The notes beneath the pieces are model-generated. The model did no database searches, was not told the DNA's origin, and was given only the letters and a program-made list of their open reading frames with translations. The position numbers and the translations under genes were made by a program. A stretch of DNA of 64,000 bases from Asterias amurensis (Eukaryota; Echinodermata; Asteroidea; Forcipulatida; Asteriidae): the NCBI RefSeq assembly GCF_032118995.1, contig NC_092651.1, positions 16,183,349 through 16,247,348 on the forward strand, written 5' to 3'. This document shows, piece by piece, positions 61,901 to 64,000 of the stretch (positions are counted from its first letter, which is position 1; the number at the start of each line of letters is the position of its first letter).

Positions 61901-64000
61901 ATGCTCTAAAGGTTAGTCAACCCTTGTGTTAACTCATCAATATTGTTTACATTATTTAAAGGCACTGGACACTATTGGTTATTACTCAAAATAATTGTTA
62001 GCATAAAAACTTACTTGGTAATGAGCAATGGAGGGCTGTTGATAGTATAAAACATTGTGAGAAACGGGTCCCTCTGAAGTATAGTATTGTAGTTTTTGAG
62101 AAAGAAGTAATTTCTCACTTAAATAATGAAAGACTTCAGCTGAAGCCTCTGCATCTGAAAGCACACAAAGTACTAGTTATTTTATGCATAGTGTTGGGAT
62201 ACACCGACTGAGAATACTGGTCTTTGACAATATTACCAAACGTGTCCAGTGCCTTTAACATATATTTTTTTCTATTTTAAATCTCTGTCAGACCTTTTTT
62301 TCTTCATTGCATTAATTGAATAATAGACTGTTCAGATACTGTATTGGATGTTGTTATGCTTCTTTACTTGTGTAGTTTTTAAAGTCAAAGTATACGTATG
62401 TTTTTGGGGAAGTGCAGTAATTTGTGTTTGCCTTGGTGTGATTCTAACAGGTTCTGATCAATAGAGGCTTGATGTACTTTGCTCAGAGAGATTACATGAA
62501 TGCTAAGGAAGACTTTGCTCAAGCTGTAAAGGTAAGTCAAGATGCTAGGAGTTTGTTTGACAGTTGCATCTCAGTCACTCAGAGTGGAAGGTTTATTAAA
62601 AGCATCGTACACTATTGGTAATTACTCAAAATAATTGTTAGCATAAAAATTTACTTGGTAATCAGCAATGGAAAGCTGCTGATAGTTTTGAGAAACGGCT
62701 CCCTCTGAAGTAACGTAATTTTCCACTAAAATATTTGATGCATTTCGAGACCTCAGAATTAGATTTGAGGTCCCGAAATCAAGCATCTGAAAACACACAA
62801 CTTCTTGTGACAAGGATGTTTATTCTTCCATTATTTTCTCGCAACTTTGACGACCAATTGAGTTCAAATTTTCACAGGTTTATTATTTTGTGCATGTGTT
62901 GAGATACACCAAGTGAGAGGACTGGTCTTTGACAATTACCAAAGGTGTCCAGTGTCTTTAAGATAGACAATCTGTGTATGCTTGAGTTCATCTCTTCCAT
63001 GCTTTTTTGTATGTTTCACCTCCATTTTCCGTCACATATTAACATTTAGCAAATTGCACTCAAAAAATCTTTGTAAATCCAAACTTAAAACTTTCTTCTT
63101 TTAGAAGGCATTTGGTGATGTGCAGTGAGTTTTCTATCTGTCTTTTTTATGGTTTATATTTTATTGTGAACTTTTTAAATGCTTTATTGTACCTAAGTTG
63201 CATTGTTTTGTCTGTTATATTGTTTTGCATAAAGACTTTGAATTTCTATTTTGCATATTTTTACTGGTGTACTTTTTCTTAAACCTTTTCTGTGTAACTT
63301 TTCTTACTGTTACTTTGATTTTTACTGTTATGCGCCCTCGAACAGGCTTGTCCTGGAGAGAGCGCAATATGAAAGTAAACAAATTATTTTTATTATTACT
63401 ATTATTATTTTGTGAAGGATGTTTAATATATGCACAGTTTGAGAATATTTCAAGAATTGTTCTAAGAATGCCCATGTGTACAATTAGGTTCAATCATCTG
63501 GGTATAGTGACATATAATATATTTAATGAATCATTTACCAATAACTAATAAATGATTAATTTACAGATGGATTCAAGAGATCCCAAGATAAGACACACGC
63601 TCGGACTTTGCTGTCACAAGTAAGAATAAATCAAATGATTTTTTGATTTGTTATAATAACTGAAGGTTTTGTTTACAGTATATAAGGCATTGTTTTATTA
63701 TATAGAAGTTTGTTTTAAAGTGATCAAAACTATATTTAATGTGTTCGGGGTTTGTTTTACAATTACCAAACCTTGAAAGGTTCTTTCTTGTGCTTTCTCT
63801 TAACAATTCAGAGCATAATATTTTTTCCTTTGACATGCTCTTTAACTAAAAAGTCTCTCAGTATAAGGCTACTTTGTTGAACTCATATTGTTAATAGGTG
63901 TTTTCTTTCTTACATTGCTGACCTGTCTTTGTTTGTCTTTGCTCGTTTGTCCATGTAACTACTTTCATTGTTAGCAGCTTGTGCATTGAACCTTCTTGAT
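24552..64000 (+). CDS. TTC6: tetratricopeptide repeat protein 6 (continues past right edge)
   Basis: Forty-three coding exons with GT-AG borders join without a frame break from ATGGCTGAGGA at 24552 (ACA before ATG) to 63619, giving 5,741 nt or about 1,913 residues; the stop lies beyond the window. Residues 1 to about 1,220 (exons 1-27) are charged, Ser/Glu-rich and mostly without known folds. From exon 28 on there are about 19 consecutive TPR units of 33-36 residues. Stretches such as SKGILDFNRALALDP, GMKGRYSKGIVNCNEAIK, SVRAYLYRG and ALRDYGIVL match my memory of vertebrate TTC6 closely. TPR arrays are protein-binding scaffolds; no settled function of TTC6 is known to me. Human TTC6 is about 1,870 residues, so some 300-400 residues of TPRs probably follow. 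The exon blocks are given separately. Confidence 0.93.
24690..24825. repeat. GGCACCACGGCAATC repeat
   Basis: Fragment of the family at 6052 and 16765: AAGGGCACCACATC, GGGCACCACGGCAATCACTG, ending CGAGGCCTGTC. TTC6 intron 1. Confidence 0.5.
24844..25275. mobile_element. MITE with CAGTTGATCGTCC ends
   Basis: Inverted ends CAGTTGATCGTCC and GGACGATCAACTG about 430 bp apart, with inner CGCATCC and CATCCT words also mirrored. TTC6 intron 1. Confidence 0.65.
26484..26665. repeat. GCCTTGGTGCCC repeat, intact copy
   Basis: CACGAAGGCAACAAAGGC, CATGCCCCCTGGCCATTGCC, AATTTCCTCATAGGGTGCCC and TTGGTGCCCTTGCCC in order, without the insertion seen at 6052. TTC6 intron 2. Confidence 0.65.
27214..27599. mobile_element. 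TTAA-flanked MITE, copy 3
   Basis: TTAAAGGCAGTTAATAC to GTGTCCACTGCATTTAA, with a GACCTGAAG/CTGAGGTCTCG hairpin near the centre. TTC6 intron 2. Confidence 0.85.
27887..28230. mobile_element. fold-back MITE (TTAAAGGAACACGTTGCC), right end lost
   Basis: The left end TTAAAGGAACACGTTGCCTT is intact, 14 nt after the exon 3 donor. The arms TATGGGAGTCAAATTT and TTTGACTCCCATA meet at about 28080. The right arm stops at GTTAAAAACG, where the next element begins, so about 47 bp of the terminus is gone. Confidence 0.8.
28231..28500. mobile_element. MITE (AGAGACAGTTGCTAT family), internally deleted copy
   Basis: The left part ATATTGTCTGGTAATATGAC and GACTATAGAGACAGTTGCTA is matched in inverse at 48245-48545. 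The right part GAGGAATTCAAATGTAAGC and GTACTTGTGACTTAGGC mirrors the left end but lacks the inner AGACAGTTGC stretch. Confidence 0.65.
28841..28974. mobile_element. short MITE with CGGCTTCGGCT ends
   Basis: CGGCTTCGGCTCTAGG at the left and CCAAAGCCGAAGCCG at the right are inverted repeats. TTC6 intron 4. Confidence 0.6.
29247..30152. mobile_element. piggyBac-like non-autonomous element
   Basis: 898 bp between TTAA at 29247-29250 and 30149-30152. The terminal inverted repeats are long, about 65 bp: CCCACACCTGTGACGTCATG and CATGACGTCACAGGTGTGGG, continuing through CGCTCCATTATTT and GGCGCGAT. No transposase frame remains. TTAA targeting is typical of piggyBac. TTC6 intron 5. Confidence 0.85.
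30156..30218. repeat. 63-bp hairpin beside the piggyBac-like element
   Basis: GCATAATGCCCTCGG with GCGCCATTCGT pairs with ACGAATGGCGC and CCTCGGGCATTATC around a GGGT loop. It shares the word CGCGCCATTCGT with the element next to it. Confidence 0.75.
30237..30660. mobile_element. two SINE 3' halves in inverted arrangement
   Basis: The left side starts AATAATAATGGCTTCTTCTA and the right side ends AGAAGCCACTATTATTATTA, the same LINE-type tail in both directions. GGTGCTGTGGTGCAATATG and GCCACAGCACCTTGT lie between. A fold-back of two SINEs is likely. TTC6 intron 5. Confidence 0.65.
30710..38660 (+). CDS. TTC6: TTC6 exons 6-16, low-complexity region
   Basis: Coding exons: 30710-30941, 31469-31748, 32415-32558, 33098-33279, 33689-33807, 34429-34626, 35222-35413, 35853-36020, 36712-36924, 37706-37971, 38464-38660. 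Exon 7 is rich in Ser and Lys (SKSRSSSKTT-like), exon 9 holds an acidic run (MDQEEEEAEGEEDDGG), and exon 15 holds YWTPAPPKMDLPSTYIRS then an acidic DEEDEDGDSEDGG. Exon 13 starts at a tandem TAGCAG acceptor, so one Gln may be optional. Exon 14 ends at GTA|GTGAGT rather than the weaker GTAGTG three bases earlier. The region is probably disordered. Confidence 0.9.
31081..31444. mobile_element. TTAA-MITE, copy 4
   Basis: Left AAAGGCACTTGACACTATTG (TTAA worn), right GGTGTCCAGTGCCTTTAA. Its right border is only 24 nt upstream of TTC6 exon 7. Confidence 0.85.
31789..32075 (+). mobile_element. CR1/L2-like LINE 3' end
   Basis: The residues RLWNAITSYIKSTKTIEL and then, in another frame, TYLMKESND parallel the ORF end seen at 9439. 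A 3' UTR with GTGCACTTTCATTGTTCGG follows. Frameshifted and decayed. TTC6 intron 7. Confidence 0.65.
32146..32340. mobile_element. GGGCCCAAT-family MITE, right end lost
   Basis: GGGCCCAATTTCATAGC at the left, then CTGCGCTTATCACCC, AGAATGCCTAGTAGT and CGTAAACGCAGAATTCCCTG. The right GGGCCC terminus is missing. Confidence 0.55.
32572..33010. repeat. GTTTGCGGTAACACCATG repeat, double copy
   Basis: TAAGGTTTGCGGTAACACC and, 290 bp later, TAAGGTTTGCAGTAACACC. In between lie CTTGCCAGGTAGAGTTTG, ACTACTACCCGGGCGGAAGG and GGAGTAGATTTTTCGG; after them GGTTTCAACTCAACGTTTCG. TTC6 intron 8. Confidence 0.65.
33985..34090 (+). mobile_element. degenerate tRNA-type SINE (GGGCTAG family)
   Basis: AACATTAGGGCTAGGTGAAC, GTAGAGCGGCGGGATATTAA, TCCGGAGGTCACAGGC and a tail TTTTGTCTTTGTTCA follow the same order as the clear copies at 44176 and 49795. 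Confidence 0.55.
34190..34410. repeat. GAGCCGTTGGTTTCAACT repeat
   Basis: GGTTGCGGTAACACCATGTA on the left and the inverse TACATGGTGTTACTGCAAACC on the right bracket GATCAGTATGCTCTGATCG-like sequence, so the unit is itself an inverted repeat. TTC6 intron 10. Confidence 0.65.
34660..34960. repeat. GCCGATTTTCTACCTTCCGCC repeat, copy 1
   Basis: GACTAGAGCAAGCTAGTTG, then TAGTAGTCTCGGCCGATTTT, CCGCCCAGGTAGTG and ACATGGTGTTACAGCAAACC. The same order occurs at 36370-36640. TTC6 intron 11. Confidence 0.65.
36094..36319. mobile_element. MITE with GACCCTTCCCATGAAATATG ends
   Basis: Left AATGGACCCTTCCCATGAAA, right TTTCATGGGAAGGGTCTATT, about 226 bp apart. Centre AAGCAGACGCGCAATCGCG. TTC6 intron 13. 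Confidence 0.8.
36370..36640. repeat. GCCGATTTTCTACCTTCCGCC repeat, copy 2
   Basis: Same order of words as 34660-34960: GACTAGAGCAAGCTAGTTG, CCCGGCCGATTTTCTGCC, CAGGTAGTAGTTAAAAAGC, CACATGGTGTTAGCGC. TTC6 intron 13. Confidence 0.65.
36947..37332. mobile_element. TTAA-MITE, copy 5
   Basis: TTAAAGACACTGGACACTAT to AGTCCACTGCCTTTAA, with hairpin GACCTCAAATTC/CTGAGGTC. Starts 22 nt after the exon 14 donor. Confidence 0.9.
37375..37610 (-). mobile_element. tRNA-derived SINE (AGTATACAGTGC family), near full length
   Basis: Read on the minus strand: CCGGGCAATCTCGGTGGTCT, AGTTGGTAAGAC, GGTCATGGGTTCGAATCCCA (B box), GAGTAATATGC, then AGTACTGAGTATACAGTGC. A and B box spacing is tRNA-like, but the cloverleaf is not intact. 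Confidence 0.8.
38111..38199. mobile_element. TTAA-MITE right-end fragment
   Basis: GGCCTGTTATTTTATGC, GGATACACCAAGTGAGAAG and GGTCTTTGAAAGTTACC mark the right 90 bp of the family. The end reads GTGTACATTCCCGTTAA, like the variant at 45129. Confidence 0.7.
38865..39030. repeat. GCCTTGGTGCCC repeat, decayed copy
   Basis: GGCCATGGCCTTTGTTGCC, TATTGGCCTTGGTGCCCC, TTTTCCAATGGAATTGCCC and TTTTAGGCCTG preserve family order. Confidence 0.5.
39654..48856 (+). CDS. TTC6: TTC6 exons 17-27, small exons
   Basis: Coding exons: 39654-39704, 40821-40971, 41908-42082, 43088-43148, 44076-44148, 44606-44633, 44805-44860, 45919-45975, 46874-46951, 47438-47575, 48766-48856. Exon 22 is a 28-nt microexon (KKKRKPLDP). 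Exon 17 is 51 nt with a modest acceptor (CATTGAAG) and equal phases at both ends, so it could be a cassette exon. Exon 26 carries the aromatic patch EWVRGIWDAWFDEVFPS, followed by acidic residues. Exon joins were chosen by phase and splice consensus, since no domain guides this part. Confidence 0.85.
39837..40190. mobile_element. fold-back MITE (CATGACATTGTTTTAC family), copy 2
   Basis: Left GGGTCTATGTACTTCGTG, arms GTAGTTTTTGAGAAATGGG and CATTTCTCAAAAACTAC, and central CGAAAATTATTTT pairing with AAAATAATTTTCG. TTC6 intron 17. Confidence 0.8.
41456..41807. mobile_element. TTAA-MITE, copy 6
   Basis: TTAAAGACACAGGACAC to GTGCCCAGTGCCTTTAA. TTC6 intron 18. Confidence 0.88.
42117..42241. repeat. 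125-bp fold-back element
   Basis: TATCACGCAAGCGCGAG with ATACGTAAAAATATAGCGC pairs with GCGCTATATTTTTTGTAT and GCGCGCGTGTGATA. Starts 34 nt after the exon 19 donor. Confidence 0.75.
42629..42900 (+). mobile_element. tRNA-derived SINE, 5' half
   Basis: GGTGTCATGGCCGAATGTTT, AAGAGTGGTTAAGAGC, TGGTCTTGACACTCGATTCC and CCTTGAGCAAGATACTTTAC resemble the head of the SINE at 20063. The 3' tail is missing. Confidence 0.55.
42943..43020 (-). mobile_element. SINE scrap (GTATACTCAGTGCC)
   Basis: GGCACTGTATACTCAGTGCC and CACATTGGTGTATATTAGTA match the tail of the SINE family at 46610 in mixed orientation. Too short to place further. Confidence 0.4.
44176..44342 (+). mobile_element. tRNA-derived SINE (GGGCTAGATAGCTC family)
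   Basis: GGCTACTGACTGGCACC, then GGGCTAGACAGCTCAGTTGG with TAGAGCG (A box) and GTTGGTTCAAGTCCC (B box), then a tail TTTTCATTGTTCAACCCC. Pol III boxes are well preserved. TTC6 intron 21. Confidence 0.8.
45129..45502. mobile_element. TTAA-MITE, AAGGGAAGGTAC-ended variant, nested
   Basis: TTAAAGGGAAGGTACATGTT to AACGTGTACCTTCCCTTAA. The centre is a perfect AAGACTTCTAGCTAGAAGTC palindrome flanked by AATAATAAA. It splits a CAGGGCTCG-type element whose left scrap is GCAGGGCTCGTAC and whose right part is CACTAGCCCAGCG. Confidence 0.88.
46610..46800 (+). mobile_element. tRNA-derived SINE (AGTATACAGTGC family)
   Basis: GGCAATCTCGGTGGTCTAGT, GGTCTTGGGTTTGAATCCCA, CCTGAGTAATATGCCTG, AAGTACTGAGTATACAGTGC, TAACACACATCGGTGTATA. 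Near complete. TTC6 intron 24. Confidence 0.8.
47200..47400 (+). mobile_element. tRNA-derived SINE, same family
   Basis: CTGCTCTAGAATTGCAAGGG, GTCGTGGGTTCGAATCCCAC, GAGTAATATGCCTGTG, AGTACTGAGTATACAGTG, ACACACATCGGTGTATGG. TTC6 intron 25. Confidence 0.8.
47607..47710 (+). repeat. GGAGGCTAATCATC repeat, interrupted
   Basis: GGGGAGGCTAATCATCTTTA, CGCAGCTACACAGCG and AATGCAAGGGTACCTTTGG match the repeats near 19680 and 21215. A MITE begins right after it. Confidence 0.55.
47727..47867. mobile_element. short MITE with CTCTTAATATTCATGCATGA ends
   Basis: Left TCTTAATATTCATGCATGAC, right CATGCATAAATATTAAGAG, with inner AATTCTTACCCC and GGGTTAGAATT also paired. TTC6 intron 26. The 117-codon minus ORF across it is chance. 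Confidence 0.75.
48245..48545. mobile_element. MITE (AGAGACAGTTGCTAT family), full copy
   Basis: Left ACTATAGAGACAGTTGCTAT, right ACATAGCAACTGTCTCGATA, with GCAAGCTTTTGTATAG and ACGCAAAAGCTTGC inside. Both inverted arms are present here, unlike 28231-28500. Confidence 0.75.
48561..48737. mobile_element. MITE with TAGACCTTTATCACG ends
   Basis: TAGACCTTTATCACGCTGTC on the left and CACCGTGATGAAGGTCTG on the right. The interior includes AATAACAGTAATGAGTGC. It ends 28 nt before TTC6 exon 27. A second copy surrounds a nested element at 50197. Confidence 0.75.
49426..57270 (+). CDS. TTC6: TTC6 exons 28-36, TPR units 1-10
   Basis: Coding exons: 49426-49524, 49975-50159, 51398-51518, 52595-52704, 53607-53804, 54522-54635, 56069-56182, 56591-56684, 57196-57270. 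Each TPR has the expected W/L-G-Y-A-F-A-P spacing; examples are LGKLKQAWEDLNRAILLEP, GDVTMAIMNYSQTIKLD, VQAVEDLSSAIHLDP, YEDAIADFENVLKLD and LKNALLDFTRAIHLRP. Several introns fall at the same point of the repeat, between helix A residues (R|A or R|G), suggesting the array grew by exon duplication. Confidence 0.95.
49795..49955 (+). mobile_element. tRNA-derived SINE (GGGCTAGATAGCTC family)
   Basis: GGCTTCTGACTGGCACCTC, GGGCTAGATAGCTCAGTTGG with TAGAGTG, a slightly damaged B box, and tail TTTTGTCTTTGCTCAACCCC. It ends just before TTC6 exon 29. Confidence 0.78.
50197..50674. mobile_element. TAGACCTTTATC MITE carrying a nested insertion
   Basis: The left end TAGACCTTTATC is cut off at 50208 by the hAT-like element and resumes at 50502 with CCTTTATCATGCTGTCACC. 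The right end is GGTTAAGGTCTA. Same family as 48561-48737. Confidence 0.8.
50209..50501. mobile_element. 293-bp hAT-like MITE, copy 1, nested
   Basis: Ends CATAGAGTTATATATAAGAA with CTAGAGGGCGCACTGG, and the inverted CCAGTGCACCCTCTAG with GTTCTTATACATTCATCTATG. The 8-bp duplication CCTTTATC is exact at 50201-50208 and 50502-50509. The 8-bp duplication points to hAT. Confidence 0.88.
50705..51072. mobile_element. TTAA-MITE, copy 7
   Basis: TTAAAGGCACTGTACCC to GTGTCCAGTGCCTTTAA, with AAAAGACTTCAGTCTTTT at the centre. TTC6 intron 29. Confidence 0.9.
51091..51299. mobile_element. GGGCCCAAT-family MITE with an A-rich insertion
   Basis: CTGCTAAGCACAACTGAGCA, GGATACCAGC and the right end GCAACTGTTTATGAAATTGGG. 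In the middle is CAATTCAATTCAATAATTTA, a LINE-tail-like stretch not found in other copies. Confidence 0.55.
51569..51765. mobile_element. GGGCCCAAT-family MITE, full copy
   Basis: GGGCCCAATTTCATAGAGCT to AACTCTATGAAATTGGGCCC, with TTGCTAAGCAGAAATGAGC inside. TTC6 intron 30. Confidence 0.85.
52328..52527. mobile_element. MITE with CGATGTGACCT ends, copy 1
   Basis: CGATGTGACCTATG to GACGTCAGAGGTCGCATTG. The interior GCTGGCTGCCAAAACACAAA with GGTTTTGCCCGG is shared with 56731-56935. TTC6 intron 30. Confidence 0.78.
52850..52950 (+). mobile_element. tRNA-type SINE (GGGCTAG family), decayed
   Basis: GGGCCGTAAAGCTCAG, GAGTGCCTGCACGTTAATCC, GGAGGTCATTGGTACAAATC, with tail TTTTTGTTTGTTCAACTCC. TTC6 intron 31. 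Confidence 0.6.
53140..53577 (+). mobile_element. CR1/L2-like LINE 3' fragment
   Basis: Residues AFKLLLLIFHCIHGSTP and then, frameshifted, PTLWNALPLQIHNISS and SLKTSLFNMAYL with a stop. Both are marks of the reverse-transcriptase ORF end. A 3' UTR with CTCGTGCGCCTTGATGAG follows. TTC6 intron 31. Confidence 0.75.
53895..54045 (+). mobile_element. SINE tail copy (AGTATACAGGGC)
   Basis: AAAGGTCGTTGGTTCG, GTAATATGCCTTTGA, AAAGTACTGAGTATACAGG, ACACACATCGGTGTATA. The head is missing and a second copy follows directly. Confidence 0.65.
54046..54200 (+). mobile_element. SINE tail copy, adjacent
   Basis: CGGTACCAGCTGCTAGC, AGACTTGGGTTCGAATCCCA, CCTGAGTGATATACCTG, GGTACTGAGTATACAGTGC. Forms a head-to-tail pair with the copy before it. 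Confidence 0.65.
54280..54488 (+). mobile_element. LINE 3' tail with (AAAC)n end
   Basis: CACTACAGAAGGCCTTGTCC, TGTTGTATGAATGGAAATA, then AAACAAACAAACAAAC at 54465-54488. A poly-AAAC tail is typical of some non-LTR retrotransposons; the clade cannot be named from this piece. Confidence 0.55.
54640..54948. mobile_element. 293-bp hAT-like MITE, copy 2
   Basis: The element is 54648-54940, again 293 bp, with ends CATAGAGTTATATATAAGAA and TCTTATATATAACTCTATG. The 8-bp duplication GTCAAAGA is exact at 54640-54647 and 54941-54948. The interior is in the opposite orientation to the copy at 50209. It starts 12 nt after the exon 33 donor. Confidence 0.9.
55740..55997 (+). mobile_element. SINE 3' half with (ATT)n tail
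   Basis: GAGAAGGGGTACGCCCGG, GCCACAGCACCTTGTATA, ACATGGTGCTATC and GCGCTATATAAGAAGCC, then about 15 ATT units at 55951-55996. Same family as 20063 and 30237. TTC6 intron 33. Confidence 0.75.
56731..56935. mobile_element. MITE with CGATGTGACCT ends, copy 2
   Basis: AGACGATGTGACCTATG to AGGTCACATCGTCT with TA on each side. TTC6 intron 35. Confidence 0.8.
57302..57720 (-). mobile_element. tRNA-derived SINE, minus orientation, split by a MITE
   Basis: On the plus strand it reads AATAATAGTGGCTTCTTTAT, CACTCAAGGTGCTC, CTTCCTTAAGATCACAGGTG, CACGACTGGGACCCGAG, then the MITE at 57505-57682, then GAGCTTGAGTCTAGTGCTCC and CTAACCGCTAGGCCATGACG, the inverse of a tRNA-like head. TTC6 intron 36. Confidence 0.75.
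57505..57682. mobile_element. GGGCCCAAT-family MITE, nested in a SINE
   Basis: GGGTAAAATTTCATAGAGCT to GCTATAAGAAATTGAGCCC. It is younger than the SINE it interrupts. Confidence 0.75.
57812..63619 (+). CDS. TTC6: TTC6 exons 37-43, TPR units 11-19
   Basis: Coding exons: 57812-57864, 58874-59093, 59875-60021, 60751-60965, 61719-61911, 62451-62531, 63567-63619. Exon 40 begins at GCATACTACCAGCG, so the join reads INTDYPQ|AYYQRGL, a perfect TPR junction. The final visible exon (MDSRDPKIRHTLGLCCH) ends in phase 2 at AA|GTAAGA and starts another TPR. No acceptable next exon is seen before 64000. Confidence 0.94.
57950..58310 (+). mobile_element. LINE 3' UTR with (ATAATA)n tail
   Basis: T-rich stretch, then CCCCCAGATGTGGGGCAACA, CTTGCCCACCTCAGGG and GACAAATAAAATGATAATAA. 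No reverse-transcriptase residues are left. TTC6 intron 37. Confidence 0.5.
58311..58462 (-). mobile_element. SINE fragment
   Basis: GGTGACACTCAAGGTGCTTC, TATTTTCCTGCAAGGTACTT and GGTTTACAAGGTGCTGTGG are inverse pieces of the SINE at 20063. A TTAA-MITE cuts it off on the right. Confidence 0.6.
58465..58848. mobile_element. TTAA-MITE, copy 8
   Basis: TTAAAGACACTATTGGTAAT (a few bases short at the left end) to GTGTCCAGTGTCTTTAA; hairpin GACCTCAGAACTAG/GAGGTCCCG. Its right border is 25 nt upstream of TTC6 exon 38. Confidence 0.88.
59103..59334. mobile_element. MITE with ATTGACCCCTT ends
   Basis: ATTGACCCCTTGCAC to GGTGAAATGGGTCAATA, with CACGCTCACCATGTTGGTGG and CCACCAGTATGG inside. It begins 9 nt after the exon 38 donor. 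Confidence 0.7.
60230..60335 (+). mobile_element. LINE 3' tail scrap
   Basis: AAGCGCCTGGGAGCATTTTT, GGATTTGGTGCTATATAAAT, then TTATTGTTATTATTATT. A typical L2/CR1 tail. A similar scrap, CAGCGCCTTAGGGTCC with a TTATTATTAT end, lies at 60604-60665. Confidence 0.55.
61098..61375. mobile_element. MITE with TAGAACCTGGAGAATGCTGA ends
   Basis: TAGAACCTGGAGAATGCTGA to CTCAGCGTTCTCCGGGTTCTA with TA borders, as for Tc1/mariner-like elements. TTC6 intron 40. Confidence 0.8.
61550..61650 (-). mobile_element. tRNA-like SINE head
   Basis: Read on the minus strand: GGTGGCCTGGTGTCAGAAAT, GCTTGGGTTCGAGTCCCACC. A and B boxes are recognisable, but no cloverleaf could be drawn, so it is not scored as a tRNA gene. 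Confidence 0.5.
61956..62258. mobile_element. TTAA-MITE, copy 9, short form
   Basis: TTAAAGGCACTGGACACTAT to GTGTCCAGTGCCTTTAA but only 303 bp; part of the right half is deleted. Starts 44 nt after the exon 41 donor. Confidence 0.88.
62596..62961. mobile_element. TTAA-MITE, copy 10
   Basis: TTAAAAGCATCGTACACTAT to GTGTCCAGTGTCTTTAA; hairpin GACCTCAGAATTAG/TGAGGTCCCG. TTC6 intron 42. Confidence 0.88.
63110..63415 (+). mobile_element. LINE 3' UTR with (TTATTA)n tail
   Basis: TTTTAGAAGGCATTTGGTG before a T-rich UTR, then GCCCTCGAACAGGCTTGTCC, GAGAGAGCGCAATATGAAAG and a TTATTATT tail. No ORF left. TTC6 intron 42. Confidence 0.5.

Noticed and set aside
63973-64000. next TTC6 exon starting at TTAG|CAGCTTGTGC
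   Set aside because: From exon 43 the frame meets a stop after about eight codons, in the middle of a TPR unit; the true exon is probably beyond 64000.
1-64000. retroviral, LTR, Polinton or toxin remnants
   Set aside because: No capsid, protease, integrase, envelope or paired LTR signatures were noticed; the retroelement pieces are LINE and SINE.

Overview
This window is animal nuclear DNA. The genes are split by GT-AG introns, intergenic and intronic DNA is AT-rich, and it is packed with short terminal-inverted-repeat elements (MITEs), tRNA-derived SINEs and LINE 3' tails. Several repeat families, such as those starting TTAAAGGCACTGGACAC, TTAAAGGAACACGTTGCC and GGGCCCAATTTCATAGAGC, are ones I associate from memory with echinoderms. 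A starfish-like echinoderm is my best guess. The gene content alone only says animal.

Four protein genes can be supported. On the minus strand, from left to right: TXNDC9, a thioredoxin-fold chaperonin cofactor (2 coding exons, 5723-6882); a KCTD-type BTB protein with a cysteine-rich C-terminal part (2 coding exons, 11234-12499); and MRPL28, a mitochondrial large-subunit ribosomal protein (8 coding exons, 17023-22081). On the plus strand, a single very large gene fills the right 60% of the window. It is TTC6, a tetratricopeptide-repeat protein, assembled here as 43 coding exons from the ATG at 24552 to 63619 and continuing past the right edge. All 42 joins between these exons keep the reading frame. 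About 1,913 codons are visible: roughly 1,220 of acidic, low-complexity N-terminal sequence, then about 19 TPR units.

MRPL28 and TTC6 are head to head with about 2.5 kb between their start codons. The genes do not form an operon or pathway; they are ordinary neighbours. TXNDC9 acts in cytosolic folding of actin and tubulin, MRPL28 in the mitochondrial ribosome, and TTC6 has no settled role.

The rest is repeat DNA. The commonest family is a 300-390 bp TTAA-flanked MITE with about a dozen near-complete copies, most of them in TTC6 introns. Others include a Mutator-like element with a perfect 9-bp target duplication, two 293-bp hAT-like copies with perfect 8-bp duplications, a piggyBac-like 898-bp element, long fold-back elements, three tRNA-derived SINE families and fragments of CR1/L2-like and RTE-like LINEs. 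Many introns begin or end with a MITE lying only 9-30 nt from the splice site. I saw no retrovirus or LTR element, no capsid-bearing element, no CRISPR array and no true tRNA or rRNA gene.
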